Shown: positions 41,629 to 50,322 of the stretch, in pieces | How the letters are laid out: every line of letters starts with the position of its first letter | Position numbering within the stretch: position 1 is the stretch's first letter | From: Parapusillimonas sp013416435 | GTDB taxonomy: Bacteria; Pseudomonadota; Gammaproteobacteria; Burkholderiales; Burkholderiaceae_B | Reading direction: 5' to 3' | Assembly (NCBI RefSeq): GCF_052180245.1 | Contig: NZ_CP197474.1 | Location: 2,480,001-2,544,000 of the forward strand | Length of the DNA stretch: 64,000 nt | Position numbers and translations under genes: made by a program | Notes under the pieces: model-generated | What the model was told of the DNA's origin: nothing | The model's input: only the letters and a program-made list of their open reading frames with translations | Databases searched by the model: none

Positions 41629-43230
41629 TCAGTCAAAAACTACACACCGCTCCATTTCCTCCTGTAATCGCTCCAGCGAGACGTCCGTTCTCACGACATG
41701 ATGAAAAACACGCCATGCATTAGGCAATGGTTCCATATAAGCCGTTTGCAGTTCGAGCACCCGCGACGTTGCATCGGAGGGATCGGCCCGTGCTTCGGCG
41801 CGCCGCAAAATCCGCTCCAGCATCACCGGCACGGGCGCCCGGCACTCCACCACAGCAAAAGGAATGCCCAGGCCTTCGGCCATGAAACGCATGCTTTCGC
41901 GCTCATGATGGCGCAGAAAGGCAGCGTCAAGGATGACCGGGAAATTCGCCTGAAGCAGCACGCCGGCAAGCTCAGCCAATCGGGCATAGGTTCGCTCATT
42001 GGCCTGTATGTTGTATAGCGCCGCCGGGTCCCGTGGACGGTCCAGGGCGGCCAGGCCGGCAAGACGCTTGCGCTCCACGTCCGACCGTATGCGGATGCCG
42101 CCCAGGCGCTCCGCCAGCATGCCCGCCACTGTCGACTTGCCGGATCCACTCATTCCCATTGTCAAAATCAGCCGTGCGCGCCTGGATGGCCTGGCAAAAG
42201 ACCAGGCCAGATTCCAGTATTTGAAGAACGCGGCATGGTTGCACCGCCCCAGCAGGCTCAATTTCGCCCGCACCAGTGCCTTGGAGGCCGCATAAGCGTA
42301 CAACAGGCATAAGCCCTCGTAATCGCCGGTCCGTTCGATGTAGTCGTTCATGAGGCGCCACGCCAGAGGCTCGCAGGCACTGGCGCACAGGTCCATGAAC
42401 GTGAAGGAAACATCGTTGATCACATCGATGCGGCGCAAGGCCGGATCGAACTCCAGCGCATCGAAGGCAATCACGCGCCCTTCCCATTCCACGATGTTGC
42501 CCAAGTGCAGATCGCCATGGGCTTCGCGCACCCACGCTTGTGCAATCCGCCGTTCCCGCAGGTGCTCCAGCCCACCGAAGGCTTTCTCCAGCACCGACCG
42601 CAGCGCCTCGACTCCGACATTCGTCTCCAGTGTCGGCGTGTTCGCGCCGGCGGCGATTTCATTCAGGCTTTCATTGGCCCAATGCCAAGCATTCTTGGCG
42701 GGCACCTCCGCAGCGGGAATCGGGGGCAGCCGCAAGTGAAAGTCGGCGACATGGGCAGCCAGCTGTTCCATATGCCGTCGGGTAAGCCGCCCTTGGCGCG
42801 CCAGGACATCGAATCCGCCTTCGGGATCGAAGCGACGCATGCGCAGCGCCCAATCAATGGGCTCGCCGGCCCCATTGATCTCCGGGTCGTCCGGAGAACC
42901 CGTGATGGGCAGCACGTCCAGATACAGCGCCTCGGCGGTACGGCGATTCAACTGAAGCTCCAATGCCAGGAAATGCCGCCTGGAAGCCAAGGTGGAGAAG
43001 TCCAGGAAAGGCAGCTGCACGGGCCGCTTGAGCTTATAGGCGTGATCTCCCGCCAGAATGATCGACGAAGCATGCGTATGCAAAAGAACGGGCGAATCCT
43101 CATGGCGCTTCCCCAGCCGCCGGATCAGGCCGGCCAGCAGCCGTTCGTGGTCGATGTGTGCTTGCGCGTTCGGTATCAAAACAGCCCTTTGAGAAAAAGG
43201 AAGCCGGGAAACTTCGGCAATGAGCAACAT
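41629..43230 (-). CDS. Aminoglycoside-phosphotransferase-like / P-loop kinase fusion protein
   Basis: A 533-residue two-domain protein. The start is ATG 43230 (MLLIAEVSRLPFSQRAVLIP) with AAGGA 4 nt upstream; the frame to 43386 is longer but lacks this. Residues about 40-340 are an APH/kinase fold (THASSIILAGDHAYKLKRPV substrate loop, VREAHGDLHLGNIVEWEGRV with the catalytic HGDLHLGN, and IAFDALEFDPALRRIDVIND with the Mg-binding Asp). Residues about 355-533 are a nucleotide kinase with GMSGSGKSTVAG (P-loop) and the Arg/Asp segment IRSDVERKRLAG. The pattern resembles the AAA_33/gluconate-kinase-like proteins fused to APH. The substrate is unknown. Confidence 0.85.
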   Translation of the reverse strand: MLLIAEVSRLPFSQRAVLIPNAQAHIDHERLLAGLIRRLGKRHEDSPVLLHTHASSIILAGDHAYKLKRPVQLPFLDFSTLASRRHFLALELQLNRRTAEALYLDVLPITGSPDDPEINGAGEPIDWALRMRRFDPEGGFDVLARQGRLTRRHMEQLAAHVADFHLRLPPIPAAEVPAKNAWHWANESLNEIAAGANTPTLETNVGVEALRSVLEKAFGGLEHLRERRIAQAWVREAHGDLHLGNIVEWEGRVIAFDALEFDPALRRIDVINDVSFTFMDLCASACEPLAWRLMNDYIERTGDYEGLCLLYAYAASKALVRAKLSLLGRCNHAAFFKYWNLAWSFARPSRRARLILTMGMSGSGKSTVAGMLAERLGGIRIRSDVERKRLAGLAALDRPRDPAALYNIQANERTYARLAELAGVLLQANFPVILDAAFLRHHERESMRFMAEGLGIPFAVVECRAPVPVMLERILRRAEARADPSDATSRVLELQTAYMEPLPNAWRVFHHVVRTDVSLERLQEEMERCVVFD

Positions 43231-43384
43231 AGCATCCTTCTTCAGCCGGCGCTTCGATGCTTGATGTTTCACGTAGGCAGCCACAAAATCAGTATGATCT
43301 GAACTTCTGCGCTTGCAATGCCGAAGACTTGAAGACGGCGTGGGCGCTCGCATCCAATGCCATGGCAAAATAAGGAAAACTTCC

Positions 43385-44998
43385 ATGACCGCAGCCGTCT
43401 GGACAGACCAGCAGGTTCTGAATCAACTCATCAACGAAACCGTTTGGACCTTGCCCGTTCTGAGATTCGGCTTCCCGGCCACAGCCCGGGAAACCGTTAC
43501 CCTGCAAGGCGAAGCAACGAGCTTCGTTCCATTGGATGACGCGCAGCAGGCGATGGCGGTGCTGGGGATGGCGGCGTGGGCCGATCTCATCGCCATTCCG
43601 GTGCAGCAGACACCGGCTACTGCCGCGAATCTGCGATTCGGCCTGACGACGACCGACATCGAGTTCGCCCATGCATACTATCCTCCGGTCGGTTCCATCT
43701 GGTTCAACGGAAAAGAAGCATCCTTGCTGAACCCTGCCGTCGGCAATTACGGCTTCAGCACCTATGTGCACGAAATCGGGCACGCATTGGGCTTGAACCA
43801 TATGGGCGACTACGGCGGCAAAGGCAACTGGCAGCCCTCTTCCTATCAGGACAGCGTCGTTTATTCGATCATGTCGTATTTCGGCCCCGAGGTTGGCGAG
43901 GGCGAAGGACAGGTCGCCTGGGGCAACTGGAAGGATACCAGCGGCAAGGTCATCAGCCCCCAGACGCCCATGCTCAATGACATTCTCGCCATCCAGGCAA
44001 TATACGGCGTCTCCAATGCCCGCGCCGACCATACCGTGTATGGCTTCGGCTCTACGGCGGAAGGCGTCACTGCACAACTCTATGATTTCAGCATAAACAA
44101 AACACCTATCCTCGCACTGTACGACGCCGGCGGCATAGATACGCTGGACCTCAGCGGGTGGAGCACGGACAGCCATATAAACCTTGCGCCAGGTTCTTTT
44201 TCGTCTGCCAACGGCATGACGAACAATCTGTCCATCGCCCGCAATACCATCATCGAAAACCTCACGACCGGCGCTGGAAACGACAAACTCATCGGCAACC
44301 ACGCCCACAATGTGCTGCGCGGAGGCGCCGGAGACGACATCTTTGTGGGCAGTGCGGGCAACGACATGCTTCACGGCGAAGACGGCGACGATAGCGTGCA
44401 GTACATGGGCTCGGCCGCCGACTTCCGACTGGCATACCATCTGCCCGACGACAGCCACACCATTGCGGACAGCACGGGCGCATTCGGAACGGACAGGCTC
44501 TTCAGCATTGAAAACGCCATCTTCAATGACGTGTCCGCGCCTGTCGCCAGCCTGACACCCACCGTGATGCGTTTCTACAATCCCGCCAATGGTTCGCACT
44601 TCCATACCGCCAATGCGCAAGAGGCACGGGCCCTTTATCTCGATACGCCGGAGTTCATATACGAGGGGGTGTTGTTCAACCGCGTCCTGAAGAAAGACTC
44701 AACCACGGTGGACGTTCATCGCTTCTTCAACACAGCCACTCAGTCGCACTTTTACACGGCCGACGAGCATGAAGCCGCGTTCGTGCAGACGTCTTTCCCG
44801 TCTTTCGTGTATGAGGGCATTGCCTATTGGGCCTCGGCCGTCAAAACACAGGATTCAGTCGAGGTGCATCGCTTCTATAATGCGCAGAAAGGGTCCCACT
44901 TCTACACCGCCGACGCGGCCGAAGCCGAGCATGTGCAGCTCGCTCTGGCGGGCAGCTATGCCTACGAAGGCGTGGCCTATTACGCCGGCACGGCATAA
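43385..44998 (+). CDS. Serralysin-type (M10) metalloprotease with RTX and DUF5648 repeats
   Basis: A 537-residue secreted protease. Start at ATG 43385 (MTAAVWTDQQVLNQLINETV), AAGGA upstream. No Sec signal peptide is present, as in type I secreted proteins. The catalytic domain (about 60-240) has the zinc site HEIGHALGLNH at 129-139 and the Met-turn SIMSYFG. Then comes the M10_C region with GG-x-G-x-D-x-x repeats (GAGNDKLIGNH, GGAGDDIFVGSAGNDMLHGE) at about 296-340, which bind Ca2+. From 395 to the end are three DUF5648-like repeats (RFYNPANGSHFHTAN, RFFNTATQSHFYTAD, RFYNAQKGSHFYTAD). The terminal type I signal is therefore atypical. No ABC exporter is next to it. Confidence 0.92.
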   Translation: MTAAVWTDQQVLNQLINETVWTLPVLRFGFPATARETVTLQGEATSFVPLDDAQQAMAVLGMAAWADLIAIPVQQTPATAANLRFGLTTTDIEFAHAYYPPVGSIWFNGKEASLLNPAVGNYGFSTYVHEIGHALGLNHMGDYGGKGNWQPSSYQDSVVYSIMSYFGPEVGEGEGQVAWGNWKDTSGKVISPQTPMLNDILAIQAIYGVSNARADHTVYGFGSTAEGVTAQLYDFSINKTPILALYDAGGIDTLDLSGWSTDSHINLAPGSFSSANGMTNNLSIARNTIIENLTTGAGNDKLIGNHAHNVLRGGAGDDIFVGSAGNDMLHGEDGDDSVQYMGSAADFRLAYHLPDDSHTIADSTGAFGTDRLFSIENAIFNDVSAPVASLTPTVMRFYNPANGSHFHTANAQEARALYLDTPEFIYEGVLFNRVLKKDSTTVDVHRFFNTATQSHFYTADEHEAAFVQTSFPSFVYEGIAYWASAVKTQDSVEVHRFYNAQKGSHFYTADAAEAEHVQLALAGSYAYEGVAYYAGTA

Positions 44999-45029
44999 GC
45001 CTTCGGGCCTTCTGGACAGTCGACCGCGC

Positions 45030-46172
45030 ATGGAGAACTTCGGAACCTGGCTGGCGCTGGCGCAACCGGGCGTATCGATACTCATCGCGGCATTGCTGGC
45101 GCTGGTATGGCGGTTCGACACCAACCTGCGGCATTTCATGTCGGTATCGGCGGCTTTTTTGTTCTACGGCCTGGGCATGGTGATGCAGATCACCTTGGTG
45201 CCCGCGCACCTGCCGCTGAACATCATGCTGTCCGGCGTCGTCTATCTTTCCGCGGCGGTTGCGCTTTGCCATGGACTCGTCACGCTGGGCGGCAAGCGGG
45301 CACCGTGGCTTGCGTTTTCAGCACTGTTTGCGTTGACCCTGGCGATTCGCGCCTACTACACCTTTCTGGAGCCGGACAACGCCACGCGCGTCTATGCGCT
45401 CCAGTTCGCATGCGCAGCCTTGCTGGTCGTCGCTGGCTGGCGCGTACGCCATTTCCGCAAGGGCCTGGGTTCCGAGCGGCTCCTCTACTGGCTGGTAATG
45501 GGTTTTGCGTTGAGCTTCATCCTCCGCGCCCTGTCGACCATAGAGGCCGGTTCGCAGCGCTACGGTTATGACACCACGCTGTACTGGGTCGTCACCCAAA
45601 TCACCTTCTACGGCTTCGGCATCTGTTTAGCCGTGGTGTTCCTGATGGCGAGCGCCAGCCGTGCGCTGCACATCATTCGCCAGGCCAGTTATCTGGATCC
45701 GCTCACGGGCATCAACAACCGCGCGGGATTCCGTACACTGGTGCGGGCGGCCCTGGCCGGCAGCACTTATTACGCCCTCATCATCATGGACATCGACCAT
45801 TTCAAGAAAGTGAACGACCGGTACGGCCATGCCGTCGGAGACAAGGTGCTGGTGCAGCTGGCGCGCCTGCTCTCGCACGGCTTGCGCCCGGATGACGTGG
45901 CCGCCCGCTATGGCGGCGAGGAGTTTCTTATTTTCCTGCCCCAGACGGATGGCCGCACCGCGCTGGTCGTGGCAGAGCGATTGCGCAGGAGCATCGAACA
46001 GATGGATCTGCCTTCCATCGCGGAAGGGCTGTCCTGTACCGCCAGCTTCGGTGTCTCGCAATTCGACGCAAATCATCCCGTCGATCAGGCATACCGCAAA
46101 GTCGATGCCCTGCTCTATTCCGCCAAGGCCGATGGGCGAAATCGCATATACGGCGACGCCTCTTCATCCTGA
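45030..46172 (+). CDS. Membrane-bound diguanylate cyclase (GGDEF)
   Basis: A 380-residue c-di-GMP synthase. The start is ATG 45030 (MENFGTWLALAQPGVSILIA), 31 bp after the protease gene. The N-half has about six hydrophobic spans with no known sensor name. The GGDEF domain (about 220-375) has DPLTGINNRAGF, MDIDHFKKVNDRYGHAVGD, the active-site loop GGEEF (295-299), and an RxxD inhibitory site (RPDD, 286-289) five residues before it. The enzyme should be active and product-inhibited. It may be cotranscribed with the protease, which suggests c-di-GMP-linked secretion or surface traits; that link is inference. Confidence 0.92.
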   Translation: MENFGTWLALAQPGVSILIAALLALVWRFDTNLRHFMSVSAAFLFYGLGMVMQITLVPAHLPLNIMLSGVVYLSAAVALCHGLVTLGGKRAPWLAFSALFALTLAIRAYYTFLEPDNATRVYALQFACAALLVVAGWRVRHFRKGLGSERLLYWLVMGFALSFILRALSTIEAGSQRYGYDTTLYWVVTQITFYGFGICLAVVFLMASASRALHIIRQASYLDPLTGINNRAGFRTLVRAALAGSTYYALIIMDIDHFKKVNDRYGHAVGDKVLVQLARLLSHGLRPDDVAARYGGEEFLIFLPQTDGRTALVVAERLRRSIEQMDLPSIAEGLSCTASFGVSQFDANHPVDQAYRKVDALLYSAKADGRNRIYGDASSS

Positions 46173-46215
46173 CTTCAATCAATCAATATTTTAGGATCCA
46201 CCCGGAGCCCCCATT

Positions 46216-47418
46216 ATGAATACCTTTGGAACGCCATTGTCCCCTTCCGCCACACGTGTCATGCTGCTGGGATCGGGAGAGCTCGGCAAGGAAGTGATCA
46301 TTGCGCTGCAAAGGCTCGGCGTCGAGACCATCGCCGTCGACCGCTATGATCACTCGCCGGGCCAGCAAGTCGCCCACCACGCCCACCGCATCACCATGAG
46401 CGATCCCGAACAGCTGCAGGCACTCATTCTGCGCGAGAAGCCCGACCTGGTCGTTCCAGAGATCGAAGCGATCGCCACCCAGACGCTCGAATCGCTCGAA
46501 GCCGCCGGCGCCGCGCGGGTCATTCCCACCGCCCGCGCAGCCCGCTTGACGATGGACCGCGAAGGCATTCGCCGCCTCGCCGCCGAGACCCTGCAACTGC
46601 CGACGAGCCCCTATCAGTTCTGCGACACGCTGCAGGAACTTCAGGCCGCCATCGAACAACGCATAGGCTATCCCTGCGTAGTCAAGCCGGTCATGAGCAG
46701 TTCGGGCAAGGGTCAAAGCCGGATCGACGGTCCTGAAGACATCCAGCGAGCGTGGGATTACGCCATGACGGGCGGCCGTGTCAGCCATGGCCGCGTCATC
46801 GTTGAAGGGTTTGTCGATTTCGACTATGAAATCACTTTGCTCACGGTCAGGTCGCGCGCCGCCGACGGCAGCATCGAAACGCAGTTCTGCGAACCCATCG
46901 GACACAAGCAGGTCGACGGCGACTATGTCGAAAGCTGGCAGCCGCAGGCCATGCACCCTGCCGCGCTGCAGAAAGCTCAGCAAGTGGCCAAGGCGATTAC
47001 CGACGATCTGGGCGGTCAAGGCGTGTTTGGCGTCGAGTTGTTCATCAAGGGCGATGAGGTATGGTTCAGCGAAGTCAGTCCTCGCCCGCACGACACGGGC
47101 ATGGTCACGATGATCAGCCAATGGCAGAGCCAGTTCGAGCTGCATGCACGCGCCATCCTGGGCTTGCCGGTCAACACCGCCCTGAGAACCCCGGGCGCGA
47201 GCGCCGTCATCTACGGCGGCGTGGATGCGCAAGACATCGTTTATGAAGGCGTGGCCGAAGCACTGCGTGTACCTAACACCGAGCTGCGGCTTTTCGGCAA
47301 GCCCGAAAGCCACGTCAAGCGCCGCATGGGCGTCGCGCTGGCGTACGACAATGATCTCGACACCGCTCGCGATCACGCGCGCGAAGCCGCCCACCAAGTG
47401 AAGCCGCGCCTGCCCTGA
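46216..47418 (+). CDS. purT: Formate-dependent phosphoribosylglycinamide formyltransferase 2
   Basis: A 400-residue ATP-grasp enzyme that forms FGAR from GAR, formate and ATP in purine synthesis. The N-terminal RVMLLGSGELGKEVIIALQR (P-loop-like), VVPEIEAIATQTLESLEAAG, PCVVKPVMSSSGKGQSRI (ATP-grasp loop) and GVFGVELFIKGDEVWFSEVS with PRPHDTGMVT are all family marks. Length is typical (about 392-400). It is not next to other pur genes here. The ATG at 46216 has CCGGAG 9 nt upstream. A candidate terminator and the GGGGTC repeats follow. Confidence 0.97.
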   Translation: MNTFGTPLSPSATRVMLLGSGELGKEVIIALQRLGVETIAVDRYDHSPGQQVAHHAHRITMSDPEQLQALILREKPDLVVPEIEAIATQTLESLEAAGAARVIPTARAARLTMDREGIRRLAAETLQLPTSPYQFCDTLQELQAAIEQRIGYPCVVKPVMSSSGKGQSRIDGPEDIQRAWDYAMTGGRVSHGRVIVEGFVDFDYEITLLTVRSRAADGSIETQFCEPIGHKQVDGDYVESWQPQAMHPAALQKAQQVAKAITDDLGGQGVFGVELFIKGDEVWFSEVSPRPHDTGMVTMISQWQSQFELHARAILGLPVNTALRTPGASAVIYGGVDAQDIVYEGVAEALRVPNTELRLFGKPESHVKRRMGVALAYDNDLDTARDHAREAAHQVKPRLP

Positions 47419-47447
47419 TATGGAGTGAGGGATCAAACTGCTTTGAG

Positions 47448-47578
47448 GGGGTCAGACCCCGTACGGGGTCTGACCCCATGTGAACTGCTTTAGGAGTCAG
47501 GCCCCGTATGCCCTGCTTTAAGGGGTCAGACCCCGTACGGGGTCTGACCCCATGTGAATTGCTTTGGGGTCTGACCCC
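47448..47578. repeat. GGGGTC/GACCCC nested palindromes, locus 3
   Basis: Perfect 30-bp copies are at 47448-47477 and 47522-47551, with one degenerate copy (AGGAGTCAGGCCCC start) at about 47492 and one right half at 47566-47578. Spacers contain ATGTGAACTGCTTTA and ATGTGAATTGCTTT, nearly the same. The first copy starts 29 bp after the purT stop. Confidence 0.92.
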
Positions 47579-47617
47579 TGCATGCCCCAGATGAGCGATC
47601 GCCGGCCACGGAACTAC

Positions 47618-47642
47618 AAACCCTTGTCGTCACGGGTTTTTT
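47618..47642 (+). terminator. Weak terminator candidate
   Basis: AAACCC (47618-47623), 10-nt loop, GGGTTT (47634-47639) and T to 47642. The stem is short. It is the only classical terminator in the 286-bp gap after purT. Confidence 0.4.
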
Positions 47643-47651
47643 GCAAAGTGC

Positions 47652-47693
47652 CCACGGGTTTTCCCTAGAGTTATGCACAGAATCTGTGGGTAA
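47652..47693. promoter_or_regulatory. Inverted DnaA-box-like pair, copy B
   Basis: CCACGGGTTTTCCCTAGA then TTATGCACA (47671-47679) and, inverted, TGTGGGTAA (TTACCCACA, 8/9). Together they form a near-palindrome of TTATGCACAGA / TCTGTGGGTAA. It is nearly identical to copy A at 37922-37963 in its first 28 bases. Confidence 0.55.
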
Positions 47694-47704
47694 CCTGTGA
47701 AGGC

Positions 47705-47944
47705 CTACACTCTTTCAATGATATCGATACGATCATCGATCAACGATTGGCAATGCCCGTCCGCCGACCACGCGTACCACTGCTGCACCACCGCGTGCCG
47801 ATCTTGATGCAGGACATAGCCGAAGTAGCGTTGCTCGCCATCATCAGCATTGCTGTCCAGATCGCTGATGAACGCGAGCCTCCCGCTACGCGTCACATAC
47901 ACCCCGCAGCCGGTTATGATGGTATGCCCGCCCATATATGCCAT
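47705..47944 (-). CDS. Small conserved protein, unknown, paralogue of 41243-41461
   Basis: A 79-residue protein (MAYMGGHTIITGCGVYVTRS then GRLAFISDLDSNADD). It shares with the 72-aa protein at 41243-41461 the V-Y-x-T-x-S-G-R-x-A-F core, the F-G-Y-x-L motif and a Cys near the end, but has a longer acidic loop (SNADDGEQR). It is soluble with no signal peptide, and no ribosome-binding site is clear. The related element copy lies 123 bp upstream, further away than for the paralogue. No function is known; the pair suggests a small gene family spread around this chromosome. Confidence 0.6.
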   Translation of the reverse strand: MAYMGGHTIITGCGVYVTRSGRLAFISDLDSNADDGEQRYFGYVLHQDRHAVVQQWYAWSADGHCQSLIDDRIDIIERV

Positions 47945-48066
47945 CCGTTAGTTCGTGTTGTCCCGCTTTCAGGCATGGCCAGCACGTGAGACAGGCCTGC
48001 TTCTATACTAGCAGTGCAAGCTCGGCGATGTATCCCTGCGAACGGCTTCGGACATCTGGCCGGTCC

Positions 48067-48112
48067 AGGGCCTGTTAACGCTAGAAGGCAGGCGGCACCG
48101 GCCCTGGGTTTC
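48067..48112 (+). repeat. GCCTGTTAACGCTA dispersed element, copy 2
   Basis: About 46 bp, starting AGGGCCTGTTAACGCTAGAA and ending GGCCCTGGGTTTC. It matches the copy at 41490-41535 (about six differences). It lies between the 79-aa gene and benE. Confidence 0.7.
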
Positions 48113-48164
48113 GCGCAAAGTCCACCGGTGCTAGGATATCGGCCATCGCAGCGCGACAGCCTGC

Positions 48165-49355
48165 TTGGAAGGGTATGAAGACAACGTGGGCAACTGGTTC
48201 AGAATTTCGCATATTTCAGCCGGCTTCATTGCCGTCCTCGTCGGCTATACGAGCTCCGTCGCCATTATTTTTCAGGCCGCCACCGCGGCACATGCCACCC
48301 CCGCCGAACTGAACTCGTGGATGTGGGCGCTGGGCATCGGGATGGGCGTCAGCTGCATCGGGCTTTCGCTTCGCTACCGTAGCCCGGTTCTCACGGCCTG
48401 GTCCACGCCGGGCGCGGCGCTCCTGGCAACAGGCCTGGCCGACCTTACGATGGCCCAGGCGATCGGCGTTTTCCTGTTTTCTTCCCTGCTCATCACGGCA
48501 AGCGGCATAACCGGCTGGTTTCAGAAGATGATGGATTATGTGCCCAGGCATATCGCGGCAGCCATGCTCGCGGGCATATTGATACGGTTCGGCATGGATC
48601 TCTTCGTTGCCATGCAGACGCAATGGCTGATGGTCGGGCTGATGTTCATTGCCTACTTGTTGGGACGCCTCTGGATGCCGCGCTATACCATTCCCATCGC
48701 GCTGGCGGTGGGGGTCGCCTGCGCGGCGCTGCTTGGTTTGCTGCATCTGGACCTGCTCAGCTGGGAACCGGCGGCGCCAAAGTTCATGAAGCCGGAGTTC
48801 TCCGTATCGGCACTCATCGGTGTCGGGATCCCGCTCTTCATCGTCACCATGACCTCGCAGAATGTACCCGGCCTGGCGGTATTGCGCGCCAATGGGTTCG
48901 ACACGCCCGCGTCCCCGCTCATCACGTCGACCGGTGTCATCGGCATAGTATTGGCGCCCTTTGGCGGCTATGCGTTCAACCTTGCCGCCATCACGGCGGC
49001 GATCTGCATGAGCAAGGATGCGGACCCGGATCCGTCGAAACGCTATATGGCGTCGGTGTGGGCCGGCATCTTCTATTTGATGACCGGCATTTTTGGCGCC
49101 ACCGTGGTGGGACTTTTCACCGCCTTCCCGTCCGAACTGGTTGCCGCCATCGCCGGCCTCGCCCTGCTGGGCACAATCGGAAACAGCCTTGCGGGTGCAC
49201 TGGATGACGAAAAGGGCCGCGAAGCGGCCCTGGTGACCTTCATCTGCACGGCCTCAGGCATGAGCTTCATGGGCATCGGCAGCGCGTTCTGGGGGCTGGT
49301 TTTCGGGATGTGCGTCCATGCGGTCATGGCGCGGGCTGGGAAAGGCGCTCGATAG
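48165..49355 (+). CDS. BenE-family benzoate/H+ symporter-like membrane protein
   Basis: A 396-residue membrane protein of the BenE family (benzoate permease type), with 10-12 hydrophobic spans. Family segments include FRISHISAGFIAVLVGYTSS near the N-terminus, LTAWSTPGAALLATG near 85, IPLFIVTMTSQNVPGLAVLR and GFDTPASPLITSTGVIGIVL with FGGYAFNLAAITAAICMS near 245-300. The start is uncertain: a TTG at 48165 is the frame limit and a GTG at 48186 is an alternative; neither has a clear ribosome-binding site. No ben catabolic genes adjoin, so benzoate is not proven as substrate. Its end overlaps pxpA by 32 bp, tail to tail. Confidence 0.85.
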   Translation: MEGYEDNVGNWFRISHISAGFIAVLVGYTSSVAIIFQAATAAHATPAELNSWMWALGIGMGVSCIGLSLRYRSPVLTAWSTPGAALLATGLADLTMAQAIGVFLFSSLLITASGITGWFQKMMDYVPRHIAAAMLAGILIRFGMDLFVAMQTQWLMVGLMFIAYLLGRLWMPRYTIPIALAVGVACAALLGLLHLDLLSWEPAAPKFMKPEFSVSALIGVGIPLFIVTMTSQNVPGLAVLRANGFDTPASPLITSTGVIGIVLAPFGGYAFNLAAITAAICMSKDADPDPSKRYMASVWAGIFYLMTGIFGATVVGLFTAFPSELVAAIAGLALLGTIGNSLAGALDDEKGREAALVTFICTASGMSFMGIGSAFWGLVFGMCVHAVMARAGKGAR

Positions 49356-50106
49356 TCCGCAATCCTATGCCCGCCTGCTGCAATCCCGCGCAAATCGCGC
49401 GGGCAAAGACCAAGGCGCCGGGCTGATCGCCATGTATGCACAGGGTGTCGGCCTGCACGGGAATGTCGATTCCCTGCACTGACTCCACCTTGCCTTCGGT
49501 GACCATGCGCACCACTTGGCGCAAAGCGGTGTCCGGATCGACGATCATGGCATCAGCCTGTTTCCGCGACGTAAGGCTGCCGTCGTCCTGGTAGGTCCTG
49601 TCGGCGAACACCTCTTGAGCTACCTGGAGCCCCACTTCCTGTGCCGCTTCGACCTGGACGCTGGAGGCAAGCGCATAAAGCACGAGGCTGCCATCCACAT
49701 CCCGCACTGCCTGCGCAATGGCGGTTGCAAGCTCACGGTTCTTGCAAGCCATGTTGTACAGCGCACCATGGGCCTTTACATGATGGAGCCGCCCGCCTTG
49801 GCTGGCGGCCACGGCGGCCAGCGCCCCGACCTGATACACCACGATGTCATAAGCTTCCGACGGAGTGATGTCCATTACACGCCGGCCAAAACCCTGCAGA
49901 TCGGGCAGGCTGGGGTGGGCGCCCAAGGCGACTTCGTTCTTCAGCGCCGCCGCGACGGTGCGGCGCATGGTGGAAGGGTCGCCGGCGTGATAACCACAGG
50001 CGATATTCGCGGAAGTGACGTAGGGCAGGATGTCGTCGTCATGCCCCATGGTCCATGCGCCATAGCTTTCACCCATGTCGCAGTTCAAGTCGATCGTCAA
50101 CGCCAT
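49324..50106 (-). CDS. pxpA: LamB/YcsF family protein (5-oxoprolinase subunit A type)
   Basis: A 260-residue LamB/YcsF-family protein; start ATG 50106 (MALTIDLNCDMGESYGAWTM) with AGGAGC upstream. Marks are DLNCDMGESYG, VTSANIACGYHAGDPSTMRR (metal site), LGAHPSLPDLQGFGRRVMDI and CIHGDQPGALVFA. In the known PxpABC enzyme this subunit acts on 5-oxoproline, but PxpB and PxpC partners are not next to it here. The stop overlaps benE on the other strand. The function here is therefore uncertain. Confidence 0.87.
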   Translation of the reverse strand: MALTIDLNCDMGESYGAWTMGHDDDILPYVTSANIACGYHAGDPSTMRRTVAAALKNEVALGAHPSLPDLQGFGRRVMDITPSEAYDIVVYQVGALAAVAASQGGRLHHVKAHGALYNMACKNRELATAIAQAVRDVDGSLVLYALASSVQVEAAQEVGLQVAQEVFADRTYQDDGSLTSRKQADAMIVDPDTALRQVVRMVTEGKVESVQGIDIPVQADTLCIHGDQPGALVFARAICAGLQQAGIGLRTIERLSQPAP

Positions 50107-50183
50107 GTTTCGCTCCTGCCGTGTCGTAAGCTGCTTGAACGGATGATAAAGCAAAACAGGTGTCCCTGAAACATAGGCGACAC

Positions 50184-50315
50184 GGGGTCGGACCCCATAC
50201 GGGGTCTGACCCCAGGCTCATTAAAAACGCGGCGAGGGTCGGACCCCGTACGGGGTCTGACCCCAGGCTCATTAAAAGCGCGGCGAGGGTCGGACCCCAT
50301 ACGGGGTCTGACCCC
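50184..50315. repeat. GGGGTC/GACCCC nested palindromes, locus 4 (3 copies)
   Basis: Copies are at 50184-50213, 50235-50264 and 50286-50315, at a 51-bp period. Spacers (AGGCTCATTAAAAACGCGGCG type) are almost identical, so this is tandem duplication of the unit with its spacer. The last copy ends 7 bp before the aldehyde dehydrogenase stop. Confidence 0.95.
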
Positions 50316-50322
50316 AGGCTTG

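Noticed and set aside
43289..44620. 443-aa open frame on the minus strand
   Set aside because: Antisense to the metalloprotease, which has clear domains.
50184..50315. Second CRISPR-like array (51-bp period)
   Set aside because: Spacers are near identical copies and the repeat is the same dispersed palindrome.
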